Shown here in pieces: positions 46,233 to 55,302 of a stretch of DNA of 64,000 nucleotides. The notes under the pieces are model-generated. The model had not been told where the DNA came from. It did not search any database and saw only the letters and a list, made by a program, of their open reading frames with translations. This DNA is from JAFAHS01 sp046728175. GTDB taxonomy: Bacteria > Desulfobacterota > Binatia > Binatales > Binataceae. The translations under genes and the position numbers were made by a program. The DNA lies in assembly GCA_046728175.1 (NCBI GenBank), contig JBKPEA010000013.1, forward strand, positions 1 to 64,000, read 5' to 3'. Position 1 is the first letter of the stretch; each line of letters starts with the position of its first letter.

Positions 46233-47579
46233 CTAGAAAACGTAAATCACGTTGGCACTGAGGGTGTCCTGTCCGGCCCACAGTTGCTGAGTGTGGGTGA
46301 CGGGGTTGACGAAGTTGTTGTTCGGGAAGATCTGCACGTTCGAATTGTCGTGCCGGTATTCCAGCCGGGCCAGCAATCCGGTGACTTCCGGAACCTTCCA
46401 GGTGACGGTCTGGGTGAGCTCCCACAGGGTCTGGGCGGTCCCGGTACGGGCGCCATCCTCATCGTCGAAGAATTCACCACGAGTCGCCAGTTGCCATGCG
46501 TTCCAGTCATAAACGAAGTACCCGGCCAGTCCCTGCCAGGTGGCCGAATGCCCGTTTACCACCGGTCCGCTTTCACTTGCATACAGGTACTCCGATTCCA
46601 GCGTCACGCCGGGAAGGAACGCCGGTTTGTAGGTGACGATCGGGTCGATCGCGCCGAGGTTGGAATTCGAGTGACCGGGCAGATTGGGTCCCCAGATTCC
46701 GTTCACCACCAGCGCCAAGCTCTTGTCCTTGGTGTTGAGCACCAGCTCGCCCTCGTAGTTGGGACCATTGTTGGTATTGAGCTGCGGATCATCCCATCCG
46801 TTGTTCAGCGATCCGGTAAACGACACGTAGTCGTTGAGGGTGTACGCGCCCTGGACGCCGGTGTGGGTCAGCGGCTCGCCCAGGGTGAACAGGAAGCTGC
46901 GGGTTTCGTTGTAGTTCTGGTTCTGATAGGTCGGAATGACTTCCGCGCCGAGCAGAGTCACAAACCGGCCCGCCTGCGCCGCGATCCCGGCCCCCAGCGG
47001 AATGGTATAGGTCAGGTAGTACTGGGTGGGATCGATCCACTGGGCGCTGGTCTGATGCACCGGCCCAAAGTTGGTCGCGGCCGAGATGGCGTTGGCGACG
47101 TTGCCGAAGTTGATGTCGGTCACGAACCCGACGGTCCCGTCTCGTTCGATATGCAGGTTGGCCTGCGTGAGCTGAAAACCATCTGCGTCCCAAGCACGAA
47201 ACAGGTTGGTGTTTCCGTTGGGCTGGTTGAAGTTGTGCTCGTAGCCCGCATCGACCAGGCCGTGGATGGAAACGCCCAGATTGGTTTTAAGGTCGCTCTC
47301 AATCTTGGCCACGTGTTCGCCGACGGTTTGCGGCCGCGCGCCTTCGGCGGGCGGGGTCACGGTGATTGCCTTTTCGATCTGTTTCACTTCTCCCTGGGTC
47401 TGCGTCACCTCCCCTGCGAGATTGGTTACGTTCCCGCTCAGTGCATCGAGCCGTTGTTGTTCACTGACTGAGGTTCCCCCCGTCGGCCCAGCAGCGAGCG
47501 CTTGCGACATTGCAAAAAGCAACGACAGCGTCGCCGGACCAAGCCACGCTACAGCTTTTCCTCTTGTCCTCCGTTTCAC
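46233..47579 (-). CDS. Outer-membrane beta-barrel porin (BBP2/OmpL-like)
   Basis: A 448-residue outer-membrane protein. GTG 47579 follows GGGAGGAAAGA, a strong ribosome-binding site, and begins a signal peptide (GKAVAWLGPATLSLLFAMSQALA then AGP). A short coiled coil (about 35-70) precedes a barrel of alternating polar/hydrophobic strands, such as TQAGRFVTLLGAEVIP-like and GLLARLEYRHDNS segments, and the protein ends in VIYVF, with the terminal Phe needed for BAM-dependent assembly. It resembles the BBP2 (OmpL-like) porin family. The solute is unknown; the next gene encodes a DUF1646 permease. Confidence 0.85.
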   Translation of the reverse strand: MKRRTRGKAVAWLGPATLSLLFAMSQALAAGPTGGTSVSEQQRLDALSGNVTNLAGEVTQTQGEVKQIEKAITVTPPAEGARPQTVGEHVAKIESDLKTNLGVSIHGLVDAGYEHNFNQPNGNTNLFRAWDADGFQLTQANLHIERDGTVGFVTDINFGNVANAISAATNFGPVHQTSAQWIDPTQYYLTYTIPLGAGIAAQAGRFVTLLGAEVIPTYQNQNYNETRSFLFTLGEPLTHTGVQGAYTLNDYVSFTGSLNNGWDDPQLNTNNGPNYEGELVLNTKDKSLALVVNGIWGPNLPGHSNSNLGAIDPIVTYKPAFLPGVTLESEYLYASESGPVVNGHSATWQGLAGYFVYDWNAWQLATRGEFFDDEDGARTGTAQTLWELTQTVTWKVPEVTGLLARLEYRHDNSNVQIFPNNNFVNPVTHTQQLWAGQDTLSANVIYVF

Positions 47580-47809
47580 TCTTTCCTCCCTGACGGCTGG
47601 TAAGCCGATCTCACCCGCGCACCATGGCGGCGCCGGGACCAAGCCGGCACGCTTGGGTTCAAGATTCATACCGGCGTAATGTTCCGTTTAGTCGTCTATT
47701 CAGTATCAGAGTCTGCGATGGGCCCCCTTAGCTGGCGCCCATCGAACTGGCATGTGCCGCTTGACTACTCATTCAGGGATGCAGATAAACCCTGGCAGAG
47801 GCGCCAAAG

Positions 47810-48976
47810 ATGGATTTTGAATTGACCGAAGCGCAGCAGGAGATCGTTCAGCAGATCCGCGCGATGGGACAGAAGTTTCCCGATGAATATTGGCGCGATC
47901 GCGATGCGCGCGCCGAGTTCCCGCACGAGTTCTATGCCGAAGTCGCGCGCGGCGGGTGGCTCGGGGTCGCGATTCCCGAGCAATACGGCGGCAGCGGGCT
48001 CGGGATCACCGAGGCGGCCCTGGTGATGCGCGAGGTCGCCGGCTCAGGGGGCGCGATGGCGGCGGCGAGCGCGATTCATCTCTCGATCTTCGGCGTGAGC
48101 CCGCTCGTGTTTCATGGCAGCGAGGAACAGAAGCGCCGCTTCCTGCCCGACGTTGTGAGCGGAAAGCTGCATGTCGCGTTCGCGGTGACCGAACCTGACG
48201 CCGGCAACGACATCACGCATATCAAGACCGCCGCGCGCCGCGACGGCGACAACTATGTGATCAACGGGCGTAAGGTGTTCACCACCAAGGCGCGCGAGGC
48301 GCAGCGCATGCTGCTGTTGACCCGAACCACGCCCTTCGAGCACGTTCAAAAGAAGACCGACGGAATGAGTTTATTCTTTGCCGAGCTCGAACCCGCCGCG
48401 GTCGAGGTCCGCGAGTTGCACAAGCTCGGCCGCGCCGCGGTCGATACCAACATGCTCTTCATCGACAATCTGCGCGTGGCGGTTTCGGATCTGGTCGGCG
48501 GCGAAGGGCGCGGGTTTCATTGCCTGCTCGATGGCCTCAATCCCGAACGTATCCTGGTCGCCGCCGAAGCGATCGGGATCGGTCGCGCCGCGCTCGCCAG
48601 AGCCGTGCGTTACGCGAAGGAACGAGTCGTGTTCGGACGTCCCATCGGTCAAAACCAGGCGATCGCGCATCCGTTGGCAGATGTCTACGCGAAGCTGGAA
48701 GCCGCGGAGATGTTGATGCTCAAAGCAGCGTGGCTATTCGATCATCGCAAGCCCTGCGGACCGGAGGCGAACATGGCCAAGCTGCGCGCCGCCGATGCTG
48801 CCTTCGAGGCCTGCGATCGTGCGGTGCAAACGCTCGGCGGCTACGGCTATATTCGCGAATACGACGTGGAACGGTACTTCCGCGAATGCCGCCTGCTTAA
48901 GATCGCGCCGGTGTCGCAGGAGATGGTCTTGAACTCGATCAGCGAGCACGTGCTCGGACTCCCGCGCTCCTACTGA
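47810..48976 (+). CDS. Acyl-CoA dehydrogenase
   Basis: A 388-residue FAD-dependent acyl-CoA dehydrogenase introducing an alpha-beta double bond into an acyl-CoA and passing electrons to ETF. Signatures: FAVTEPDAGND near residue 124, the FAD-binding segment VFGRPIGQNQAIAHPLAD near 273-290, and the C-terminal GGYGYIREYDVERYFRE near 343-359 that carries the region of the catalytic base. The N-terminal helical domain is typical (ELTEAQQEIVQQIR). The chain-length specificity cannot be read. The small membrane protein gene follows after 14 bases. Confidence 0.93.
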   Translation: MDFELTEAQQEIVQQIRAMGQKFPDEYWRDRDARAEFPHEFYAEVARGGWLGVAIPEQYGGSGLGITEAALVMREVAGSGGAMAAASAIHLSIFGVSPLVFHGSEEQKRRFLPDVVSGKLHVAFAVTEPDAGNDITHIKTAARRDGDNYVINGRKVFTTKAREAQRMLLLTRTTPFEHVQKKTDGMSLFFAELEPAAVEVRELHKLGRAAVDTNMLFIDNLRVAVSDLVGGEGRGFHCLLDGLNPERILVAAEAIGIGRAALARAVRYAKERVVFGRPIGQNQAIAHPLADVYAKLEAAEMLMLKAAWLFDHRKPCGPEANMAKLRAADAAFEACDRAVQTLGGYGYIREYDVERYFRECRLLKIAPVSQEMVLNSISEHVLGLPRSY

Positions 48977-48990
48977 TCACTGCCCGCGCA

Positions 48991-49344
48991 ATGCGAATTT
49001 CGAAGATCGCCATCCTGGTGCTGTGCCTGGCATTTGCGGGATGGGTGTTCTACGCACTGCACACCGCGGAGCCGGTACGGGTTTTGGAGACCAGCCTCCA
49101 CCACGCGGATGGTGGAGTGTTCGTGCAGGGCAAGATTCAAAATGACGGACTCGACACAGGCCCGGTCGCCATCGAGGTTCGCTACTACGACCGCAGCGGG
49201 CATCCGGTCGGCCAGGACAAGATCGTGGTCGACAGGCTGCCGCAGGGTCTAGTCGCGAGCTTTCGAACTCCGGCGCGCGCGATCGACCGGGCGGCCAGCT
49301 TTTCCATCTACCTCAACCAGGGGCGCAATCCTTACGGCAATTAG
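48991..49344 (+). CDS. Small membrane-anchored FxLYD-like protein
   Basis: A 117-residue protein with an N-terminal hydrophobic segment (ILVLCLAFAGWVFYAL) acting as an uncleaved anchor, or possibly a signal peptide, and an exported beta-sandwich: VFVQGKIQNDG, VAIEVRYYDRSG and a basic SFRTPARAIDR segment. The pattern (strand - loss-of-interaction motif - VRYYD) resembles FxLYD domains. Function unknown. It lies 14 bases after the acyl-CoA dehydrogenase stop and may be co-transcribed, though a shared role is not obvious. Confidence 0.7.
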   Translation: MRISKIAILVLCLAFAGWVFYALHTAEPVRVLETSLHHADGGVFVQGKIQNDGLDTGPVAIEVRYYDRSGHPVGQDKIVVDRLPQGLVASFRTPARAIDRAASFSIYLNQGRNPYGN

Positions 49345-49610
49345 ACAGCATGAAAAATTCTTATGCTATCTATAGATTCAACTTAAGCATGGTCTTTTCT
49401 GGACGCAGTCTCAGATGAGCATTTCGGCCCAATATTGCTCGTGGATGAGGCAAAAACCCTCAAATATGTCGCTTCGCATCGATCTGAGCCTCATTTGCTC
49501 AGGTCTCACCCACAATGTTACTATAAGTAGTCGATATCATAACCAGTTGTTTGATGAGCCGTGCATTCGGGCTAAGGGAGCCGGCCGTTCATCATGCGAG
49601 GCCACAGCAC

Positions 49611-50039
49611 ATGCCACGGTTCAGGGAACGTAGTTTCGGCCATATAATTCGCGAACGCCGACGCCAGCTCGACCTCACGCAAGAAGAAGTCGCACGCCGC
49701 ATCAGAACCTCCACTCCCTATGTGGGTCATCTCGAATCCGGCAAGCGCCATCCGTCCGACAAGATCGTAAATCGGATCAGCGAAGTGCTCGGCCTCGATT
49801 GCCGCGAGTTGTTCTTCCTGGCCAATCCGCGGGCCCAGGCGCTTCTCAATCCTGCATCCGAGGCCAACTCGTCGTCTGCGTGGGAGCTGTTCAAGAGCAA
49901 CGAGCAGCTGCGCCGCGTTCACAATATCAGCAACGAAGAGATGGAGATGCTGTCACGCGTCGCCTTGCTGGGCGAGGTCCGCGAGCCGCGCGACTTCATC
50001 TACATCCTGAACACAGTTCGCCACACCGTCGGCCGTTAA
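49611..50039 (+). CDS. XRE-family DNA-binding protein
   Basis: A 142-residue protein with an N-terminal Cro/C1-type helix-turn-helix (about 8-65: RERRRQLDLTQEEVARRI, then STPYVGHLESGKRHPSDKI) and a C-terminal helical region (about 90-142) of unknown role. ATG 49611 gives the compact family start. The 266-base upstream region is notably more AT-rich than the surroundings and contains TATAAG-type elements, so it probably holds the promoter and binding sites. Target genes are not evident; it stands alone. Confidence 0.85.
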   Translation: MPRFRERSFGHIIRERRRQLDLTQEEVARRIRTSTPYVGHLESGKRHPSDKIVNRISEVLGLDCRELFFLANPRAQALLNPASEANSSSAWELFKSNEQLRRVHNISNEEMEMLSRVALLGEVREPRDFIYILNTVRHTVGR

Positions 50040-50320
50040 TCGATCCGCGAACAGTCACCCCGGCCCGCCCCGAAAATTGGGATAAGCGGCGAGAGCAAAC
50101 CGCTAGTAAAAACCGTTCCCTGCGAGGGACTGTTCACGCGTCTTTGGCGCGCGAAGGCTCTCCTTACCGTACATTCTTCTTGCGCGCGATTGGAGTTTTT
50201 TGCAAGCCGAATTCCGCTCTCTTCGCCCGCCCGGTCGAGGATCACGATGACAGACAGCGATAGCGGAAGTTTATCTCGCGACTGGCGCGAGCCGTCTTTG
50301 CGCGGCTAAGCTCGCGCGCG

Positions 50321-51592
50321 ATGTCCGAGCTGCTGGAGATTGGTGATTCGCGGGTGGCAGCCGCGACGCACTGGCGGCGACGCTACACAATCGTGGCGCT
50401 GTTCTTTTTCGGCACGGTTCTCTGCTACCTCGACCGCGTTAGCATCTCGGTTGCGATAATTCCGCTGGCCGCAGAAGAAGGCTACGATTCGGCCGCACAG
50501 GGCCTCATTCTCTCGGCGTTCTTCTGGGGCTATCTATGGCCGCAACTCGCGGGCGGATGGCTCGCCGACCGATTCGGTGGCAAGCGGGTGCTCGCGTTGG
50601 GGGTTGCGGTTTGGTCGGTTGCGACCTTCATCACACCGGGCGCCGCGCGCATGTCGTTTACGGTGCTGTTCGCCGTCCGAATCCTGCTCGGTCTGGGTGA
50701 AGGAGTTAACTTTCCCGCGATTCACAGCCTGACCGCGCGCTGGATGCCACAACGCGAACGCGCCCGAACTCTCGCGCTGAATTTTAGCGGGATGTATTTG
50801 GGGACGGTCGTCGCCCTGATCCTCAGCCCGATGATAATCGCGACGTTCGGTTGGCCGGCGTTGTTCTACCTCTCGGGCGCGGCCGGTGTGGTCTGGATTG
50901 CAATCTGGTCAATCAAAGCCGCCGACGGACCTCCCCATCCTCCTCCCTGGGCCGAGGGCCAAACCGGGGAGAGGTACGCGGCGCGCATTCCCTGGCGTGC
51001 GATCGCACACGAACCGGCGGTGTGGGCAATCGCACTTGCCCACTTCTGCAGTAATTTCGGCTTCAACATCCTTCTGCTCTGGCTACCGACCTACCTGCAT
51101 CATGCCTTCGGCGTTACCGTAAGCCGCGTGGGAATTTATTCGCTGGTCCCGTGGGTGGCCTCGTTCGCGGTAGTCAACATGGGAGGATGGGTCGCCGACG
51201 CGATGCTGATTCGCGGAGTGAGCGTTGGCCTCACTCGAAAACTGATGCAATCTATCGCCTTCGGCGTGGGCGCTCTGCCCCTCCTGGTGGTCCCGTGGGC
51301 CAGCAGTCCCGCCGCTGCGATCGCACTGCTGACGCTATCCGCAGCAGCAAGCGGGCTGGGCCTGTCCGCCTATGGTGTGAACCATCTCGACGTGGGCCCG
51401 GAATATGCGGGAGTGCTGATGGGCATTTCCAACTCCATCGCTACCATCCCCGGGATTGTGGGAGTCGCAATCGCAGGGTTCATCGTTCAAGCAACCAGTT
51501 CATTCAGCGCGGTGTTCATTCTGATCGCCGCAGTCTACGCGATCGGCCTGGCCGGGTACTTAAGATGGGCCAGCGGTGACCGCCGCCTCTGA
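50321..51592 (+). CDS. MFS transporter, anion:cation symporter-like
   Basis: A 423-residue major facilitator with twelve predicted helices. The loop between helices 2 and 3 carries GGWLADRFGGKRVLALG, the MFS signature. The sequence pattern FGTVLCYLDRVSISVAIIPLA near the N terminus and NFPAIHSLTARWMP near residue 135 resemble the ACS family (SLC17-like organic anion or hexuronate transporters). A carboxylate substrate is inferred. It sits alone, upstream of a second, unrelated MFS gene on the same strand. Confidence 0.88.
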   Translation: MSELLEIGDSRVAAATHWRRRYTIVALFFFGTVLCYLDRVSISVAIIPLAAEEGYDSAAQGLILSAFFWGYLWPQLAGGWLADRFGGKRVLALGVAVWSVATFITPGAARMSFTVLFAVRILLGLGEGVNFPAIHSLTARWMPQRERARTLALNFSGMYLGTVVALILSPMIIATFGWPALFYLSGAAGVVWIAIWSIKAADGPPHPPPWAEGQTGERYAARIPWRAIAHEPAVWAIALAHFCSNFGFNILLLWLPTYLHHAFGVTVSRVGIYSLVPWVASFAVVNMGGWVADAMLIRGVSVGLTRKLMQSIAFGVGALPLLVVPWASSPAAAIALLTLSAAASGLGLSAYGVNHLDVGPEYAGVLMGISNSIATIPGIVGVAIAGFIVQATSSFSAVFILIAAVYAIGLAGYLRWASGDRRL

Positions 51593-51764
51593 AGTGCGAC
51601 GATCGCTTTTTTGTCGTTCTTACTCCCGCGAATCGCGAACCCTGAGAACCCTCTTCGGCCCGGTCTCTTAAAGTTCGTCCCGCTTGTCGTTACTCCAGAA
51701 ATGCGGTGGTAATCGCACCGCCGGACGGGCTATATCGAGAGCATCACCGGAGCGGCTTAACACC

Positions 51765-53042
51765 ATGAATGAACGCGCACACCTATCGCCGTATCGTTGG
51801 ATAATCGAGCTTCTTCTACTTCTGCTTCTAACTGTCCAGTCGCTTACCTGGCTCGCGCCCGCCCCGATTCTCGACGAAATCAAGAAGGGACTCGGTATCA
51901 CGCTGGGCGCGGCCGGGCTGATCATCTCGATCATCGCGCTGTGCATCGGCATCTTCTCGATCCTGGGTGCGGTCGTGATTGAGAAGCTCGGCGCACTGCG
52001 CTGCCTTCAGATCGGCGTGTGGCTGATGGCGCTTAGCGAGATCGCGAGCGGTTTTGTCGGGAGTTTCTCCGCGCTGCTCGTCTGCCGCGTGCTGGAGGGG
52101 GTGGGATTCGGGATGGTGATAGCTCCGCCGGGCGCGCTCACGATGGAATGGTTCGGCGAATCCGAATGGCCTTACATCAACATGATCAACTTCGCGTTCG
52201 CATACGTCGGGCTGACCGCGGCCTTTCGCATCACACCGACGTTGTTCGCGGCGGTAAATTCGTCGTGGCAGTCGGTGCTCTTTTACTACGGAATCGCGAC
52301 CGCAGGGGTGGCGTTGTTGTGGACCGTCCTGGGACGCCAGAGGACTACTGCCCCGGTCGCCACCGAGGTGGCGACTACTGTCGCCAGCGAGTCCGCGCTG
52401 GTCGAAGTGATGAAGATGCGTAACGTCCTGCTGATCGCGATCGGCCTATTCGGCGGCATGTGGGTCTTTCAGCTTTATACCGCGTTCCTGCCGCAATTCT
52501 TCCGCGTCTTTCGCGGGATGAGCTTGGCACAAGCTTCCTTGCTGACGCAGGTCTTGCCGCTCACCGGATTTTTCGCGGTGCTCGCAGGCGGGTTTGGAAC
52601 CGCTCTTACTGGACTGCGCAAACCCTTCACCTGGCCGATCGCGATTTTTACCTTGGTCGGCTGCATCGGCGCGATCGAGCTGAGCAACCCGACGTGGATT
52701 GGCCTTTCGCTGGTCCTGGTCGGAATCGGCTCGGCCGCATCGCTCGTGGCGATAGCCACCCTGATGATGGAGCTGCCGAACATGAATCCCACCCGACTCG
52801 GCGCCGCGTTGGGCTTCGTATGGGCGGTCGGATACTTCGGGGCGTTCCTGTCGCCGGTGCTCGGCGGCAAGCTGGCCGCCTCGATCGGTCTGCCCCAAGT
52901 CATGCTCGGTTTCCTGGTCTTCCAACTCCTGCCCACGGTCGCGCTGTACCTCTTGCCCGAAACTGGTCCGGGCAGGGTGGGCGTTGAAAAGGCCGCCGAA
53001 CGCACGGCGCAACCGGCCGTCGAACCGGCCAAATCCGCGTGA
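51765..53042 (+). CDS. MFS transporter, CynX/NarK-like
   Basis: A 425-residue major facilitator with twelve helices (IIELLLLLLLTVQSLTWLAPAPIL at the start, then LGAAGLIISIIALCIGIFSI). The motif KLGALRCLQIGVWLMALSEIASG around residue 75 stands at the MFS signature loop. It resembles the cyanate/nitrate or generic sugar-phosphate branches, but the substrate is unclear. ATG 51765 is chosen over 51684 because the preceding residues are not membrane-like or family-like. Ends with a Glu/Ala-rich cytoplasmic tail. Confidence 0.85.
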   Translation: MNERAHLSPYRWIIELLLLLLLTVQSLTWLAPAPILDEIKKGLGITLGAAGLIISIIALCIGIFSILGAVVIEKLGALRCLQIGVWLMALSEIASGFVGSFSALLVCRVLEGVGFGMVIAPPGALTMEWFGESEWPYINMINFAFAYVGLTAAFRITPTLFAAVNSSWQSVLFYYGIATAGVALLWTVLGRQRTTAPVATEVATTVASESALVEVMKMRNVLLIAIGLFGGMWVFQLYTAFLPQFFRVFRGMSLAQASLLTQVLPLTGFFAVLAGGFGTALTGLRKPFTWPIAIFTLVGCIGAIELSNPTWIGLSLVLVGIGSAASLVAIATLMMELPNMNPTRLGAALGFVWAVGYFGAFLSPVLGGKLAASIGLPQVMLGFLVFQLLPTVALYLLPETGPGRVGVEKAAERTAQPAVEPAKSA

Positions 53043-53101
53043 CTCAGGATATCCGGATCGTAAGCCCAGGAGCGCTTCCTGTGGTCAAGGGAGCGAGTTT
53101 T

Positions 53102-53968
53102 CTACTCGGGTGCCCGTTCCGGATGCGGCGCAATCTTCACCAGTTGCTTGTGTAGCACCGTGTTGTCTGCGATCATTCCCGCCACCTTCACACTACGCTG
53201 ATTGAACCGGATCATGGTGCCGTGAATATCAGTCATGGTACCGCCGGCTTCCGCGAGCAGCGCGGCCCCCGATGCGATGTCCCACTCGCTCTTCGGTGAA
53301 CGCGTGAAGGTCGCGTCGCCTTTCCCGGCCGCCACCAGCGCCAATTTGTAGGCGACGCTCCCGGTCGGGCTCACCTTGAGCCGTCCCTGGAATACTTCCC
53401 ATTCGCCGCGTGCAGTCTCGCTTCGGCTCGCCAGCACCTTCGCGCGATGGAGCACGCGGGTCCGCGTCACTCGCACCGGTTCGGCATTCAAATGACAACC
53501 CATCCCGCGCGCCGACCAGAACATCTCGCGGGTTATGGGATTGTAAGTAACTCCCAATACCGGGTGGCCTTCCTCGACCAGCGCCACCGCCACGCAGAAT
53601 TCCGGAATGCCCTGGATGAATTCCTTGGTGCCGTCGAGCGGATCGACGATCCACACCCGCCGGCACTGCAGGCGCGCTTCGTTGTCGGCGGTCTCTTCCG
53701 AAAGCCAGCCGTATCCGGGAAATGGATCATGCAGCAAGCGCTTGAGCGCGCGATCTGCTTCCAGGTCGGCCTGGGTTACCGGATTGTCCTTTCCCTTGGA
53801 GCCGATTCGGTAGTCACCGCGCCGCCAATGGCCGCGCAGGATATCGCCGGCCGCCCGCGCCGCCTTTCGTGCCAGCGCGAGTTCGTGCCGCAGGTTTCCA
53901 TCCGGAGAGATCAGCGCGCGCGCTTTGCGGGCGCGGGGTTCTGAAGGGCTGAGGGCTTTCCCGTGCAC
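53102..53968 (-). CDS. CysQ/inositol-monophosphatase-family phosphatase
   Basis: A 288-residue Mg-dependent, lithium-sensitive-type phosphatase. The FIG-fold metal motif WIVDPLDGTKEFI (near residue 110) has the Lys-Glu after DGT that is typical of CysQ, the 3'(2'),5'-bisphosphate (PAP) phosphatase, and WDIASGAALLAEAGG near 231 is the second metal motif. The family cleaves either PAP from sulfate assimilation or inositol phosphate; CysQ is favoured. It lies 22 bases after the deoxyhypusine-synthase-like gene, so the two are probably one operon. GTG start. Confidence 0.85.
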   Translation of the reverse strand: MHGKALSPSEPRARKARALISPDGNLRHELALARKAARAAGDILRGHWRRGDYRIGSKGKDNPVTQADLEADRALKRLLHDPFPGYGWLSEETADNEARLQCRRVWIVDPLDGTKEFIQGIPEFCVAVALVEEGHPVLGVTYNPITREMFWSARGMGCHLNAEPVRVTRTRVLHRAKVLASRSETARGEWEVFQGRLKVSPTGSVAYKLALVAAGKGDATFTRSPKSEWDIASGAALLAEAGGTMTDIHGTMIRFNQRSVKVAGMIADNTVLHKQLVKIAPHPERAPE

Positions 53969-53990
53969 TCGATGCGGACTCCTGCCTCCT

Positions 53991-55115
53991 TCAACTCTCG
54001 CCCCGTTTCAGGCGCCGCTTGCGCACCTTCTCGTAGGCGGAAGCCAGTGTGTTCATCATCTCTGCGCGCCGATCATACAGCCGCCGTGGCTTGCGCTTCT
54101 TTCGGCGTGCGAGGGCGTAGGCGGTAATGAGCGGGAGCGCCACGGTGGAATCCACGTAACAGACCACCGTGTCGGGCAGACGATTGGGATCGATCTTGCC
54201 CCAGCTGACCGCCTCCGACGGGGTCGCACCGGAGAGTCCGCCCGTGTCCGGGCGAGCATCGGTCACCTGCAGAAAATAATCGTGACCGTTTTCGGCTACG
54301 CCCATGACTTCCTGAATCTGGGGTTCAGTCTGGAGCACGAAATTCTTCGGCGAGCCGCCGCCCAGAATAAACACCGCGCTCCGGCCGCCGCTTTGCTTGA
54401 CCGCATAGACGATCGACGCGGTTTCGTTCACATCGGCGAGCGGGTCGATGCGCAGCCCATGACCTTCCATCTCCAGCAGCGCCAGGTTCATGCCGATCGA
54501 AGAATCTCCCGGCGAGGAGGTGTAGATCGGCAGTCCAAATTCATACGCCGCCGCCAAAAGCGAACGGCGCTTGAGCTTGAGTATCCGCTCGCGCTCGGCA
54601 ACGTAGCGTCCGGCCCGGTAGTGGAATTCGGCCGTGCTCATCGGACGCTGAAATTCCTCGAGCCGTGCGATTTCCCGAAAAAAGGTGTCGGTCGAGAGCA
54701 GCACGCGGTAATCGAAAAAGATGTCGTAGATTCGCACCACGCCCGCATTGCGCAGCACCACATCGTCGGCCTCGGCCGAGCCCTGGTACATCTTGAGCCC
54801 GATTCCGAAGTGGGTATCGTGGTAGAGGTTGGCGCCGGTCGAGACCATCCAGTCGACGAAGCCGTTTTCAATCAGCGGAATCAGGCACGACATCCCCAGT
54901 CCCGCTGGAGTCAGCGCGCCGGTCACGCTCATCCCCACCACCACGTCAGGTTCGAGCATCCGCTCCGTGAACAGCCGGCACGCGTCGCGCAGCTTGCGGC
55001 CGTTGTAGGCGAGAAACGCGGTATCGACCAGCTCCGCCGCGGTCATGTCGCCGCGCACCCCGCGTGGATTTATCTCCGCGCCGGCAAGGCGCGGCCGTGC
55101 CATTCTTGCTGCCAT
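53991..55115 (-). CDS. Deoxyhypusine-synthase-like protein
   Basis: A 374-residue member of the deoxyhypusine synthase family. It keeps NAD-binding and substrate segments (VSTGANLYHDTHFGIGL near residue 91, SIGMNLALLEMEG near 207, FILGGGSPKNFVLQT near 250) and the catalytic-Lys region in GGGSPKNF. Eukaryotic and archaeal relatives modify eIF5A, but bacteria lack that protein; bacterial members include homospermidine synthases and proteins of unknown function. A polyamine (4-aminobutyl transfer) reaction is likely. Upstream partner of the CysQ-like gene. ATG 55115 is used; ATG 55103 is an alternative. Confidence 0.85.
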   Translation of the reverse strand: MAARMARPRLAGAEINPRGVRGDMTAAELVDTAFLAYNGRKLRDACRLFTERMLEPDVVVGMSVTGALTPAGLGMSCLIPLIENGFVDWMVSTGANLYHDTHFGIGLKMYQGSAEADDVVLRNAGVVRIYDIFFDYRVLLSTDTFFREIARLEEFQRPMSTAEFHYRAGRYVAERERILKLKRRSLLAAAYEFGLPIYTSSPGDSSIGMNLALLEMEGHGLRIDPLADVNETASIVYAVKQSGGRSAVFILGGGSPKNFVLQTEPQIQEVMGVAENGHDYFLQVTDARPDTGGLSGATPSEAVSWGKIDPNRLPDTVVCYVDSTVALPLITAYALARRKKRKPRRLYDRRAEMMNTLASAYEKVRKRRLKRGES

Positions 55116-55302
55116 CGGAATTTGCTTCCTTGCCTCGCTTTGCTCAGGTCACGCGCAGAATTTCACGCCAACGATTATTCAGAGTAGCCGCCATCCTAGC
55201 CACGCCGCCGCAGGGATTCCATCTCCGACGTTTGCGGTACGGCGTGTATTGTCCCTAATATGCGGCGCGGGTGCGGATCATCGGGAACCCGGAGAGATTC
55301 CC

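Noticed and set aside
49345..49610. The AT-rich interval as a tRNA, insertion or attachment site
   Set aside because: No cloverleaf, no terminal repeats and no integrase or transposase nearby. It is best read as the XRE gene's promoter region.
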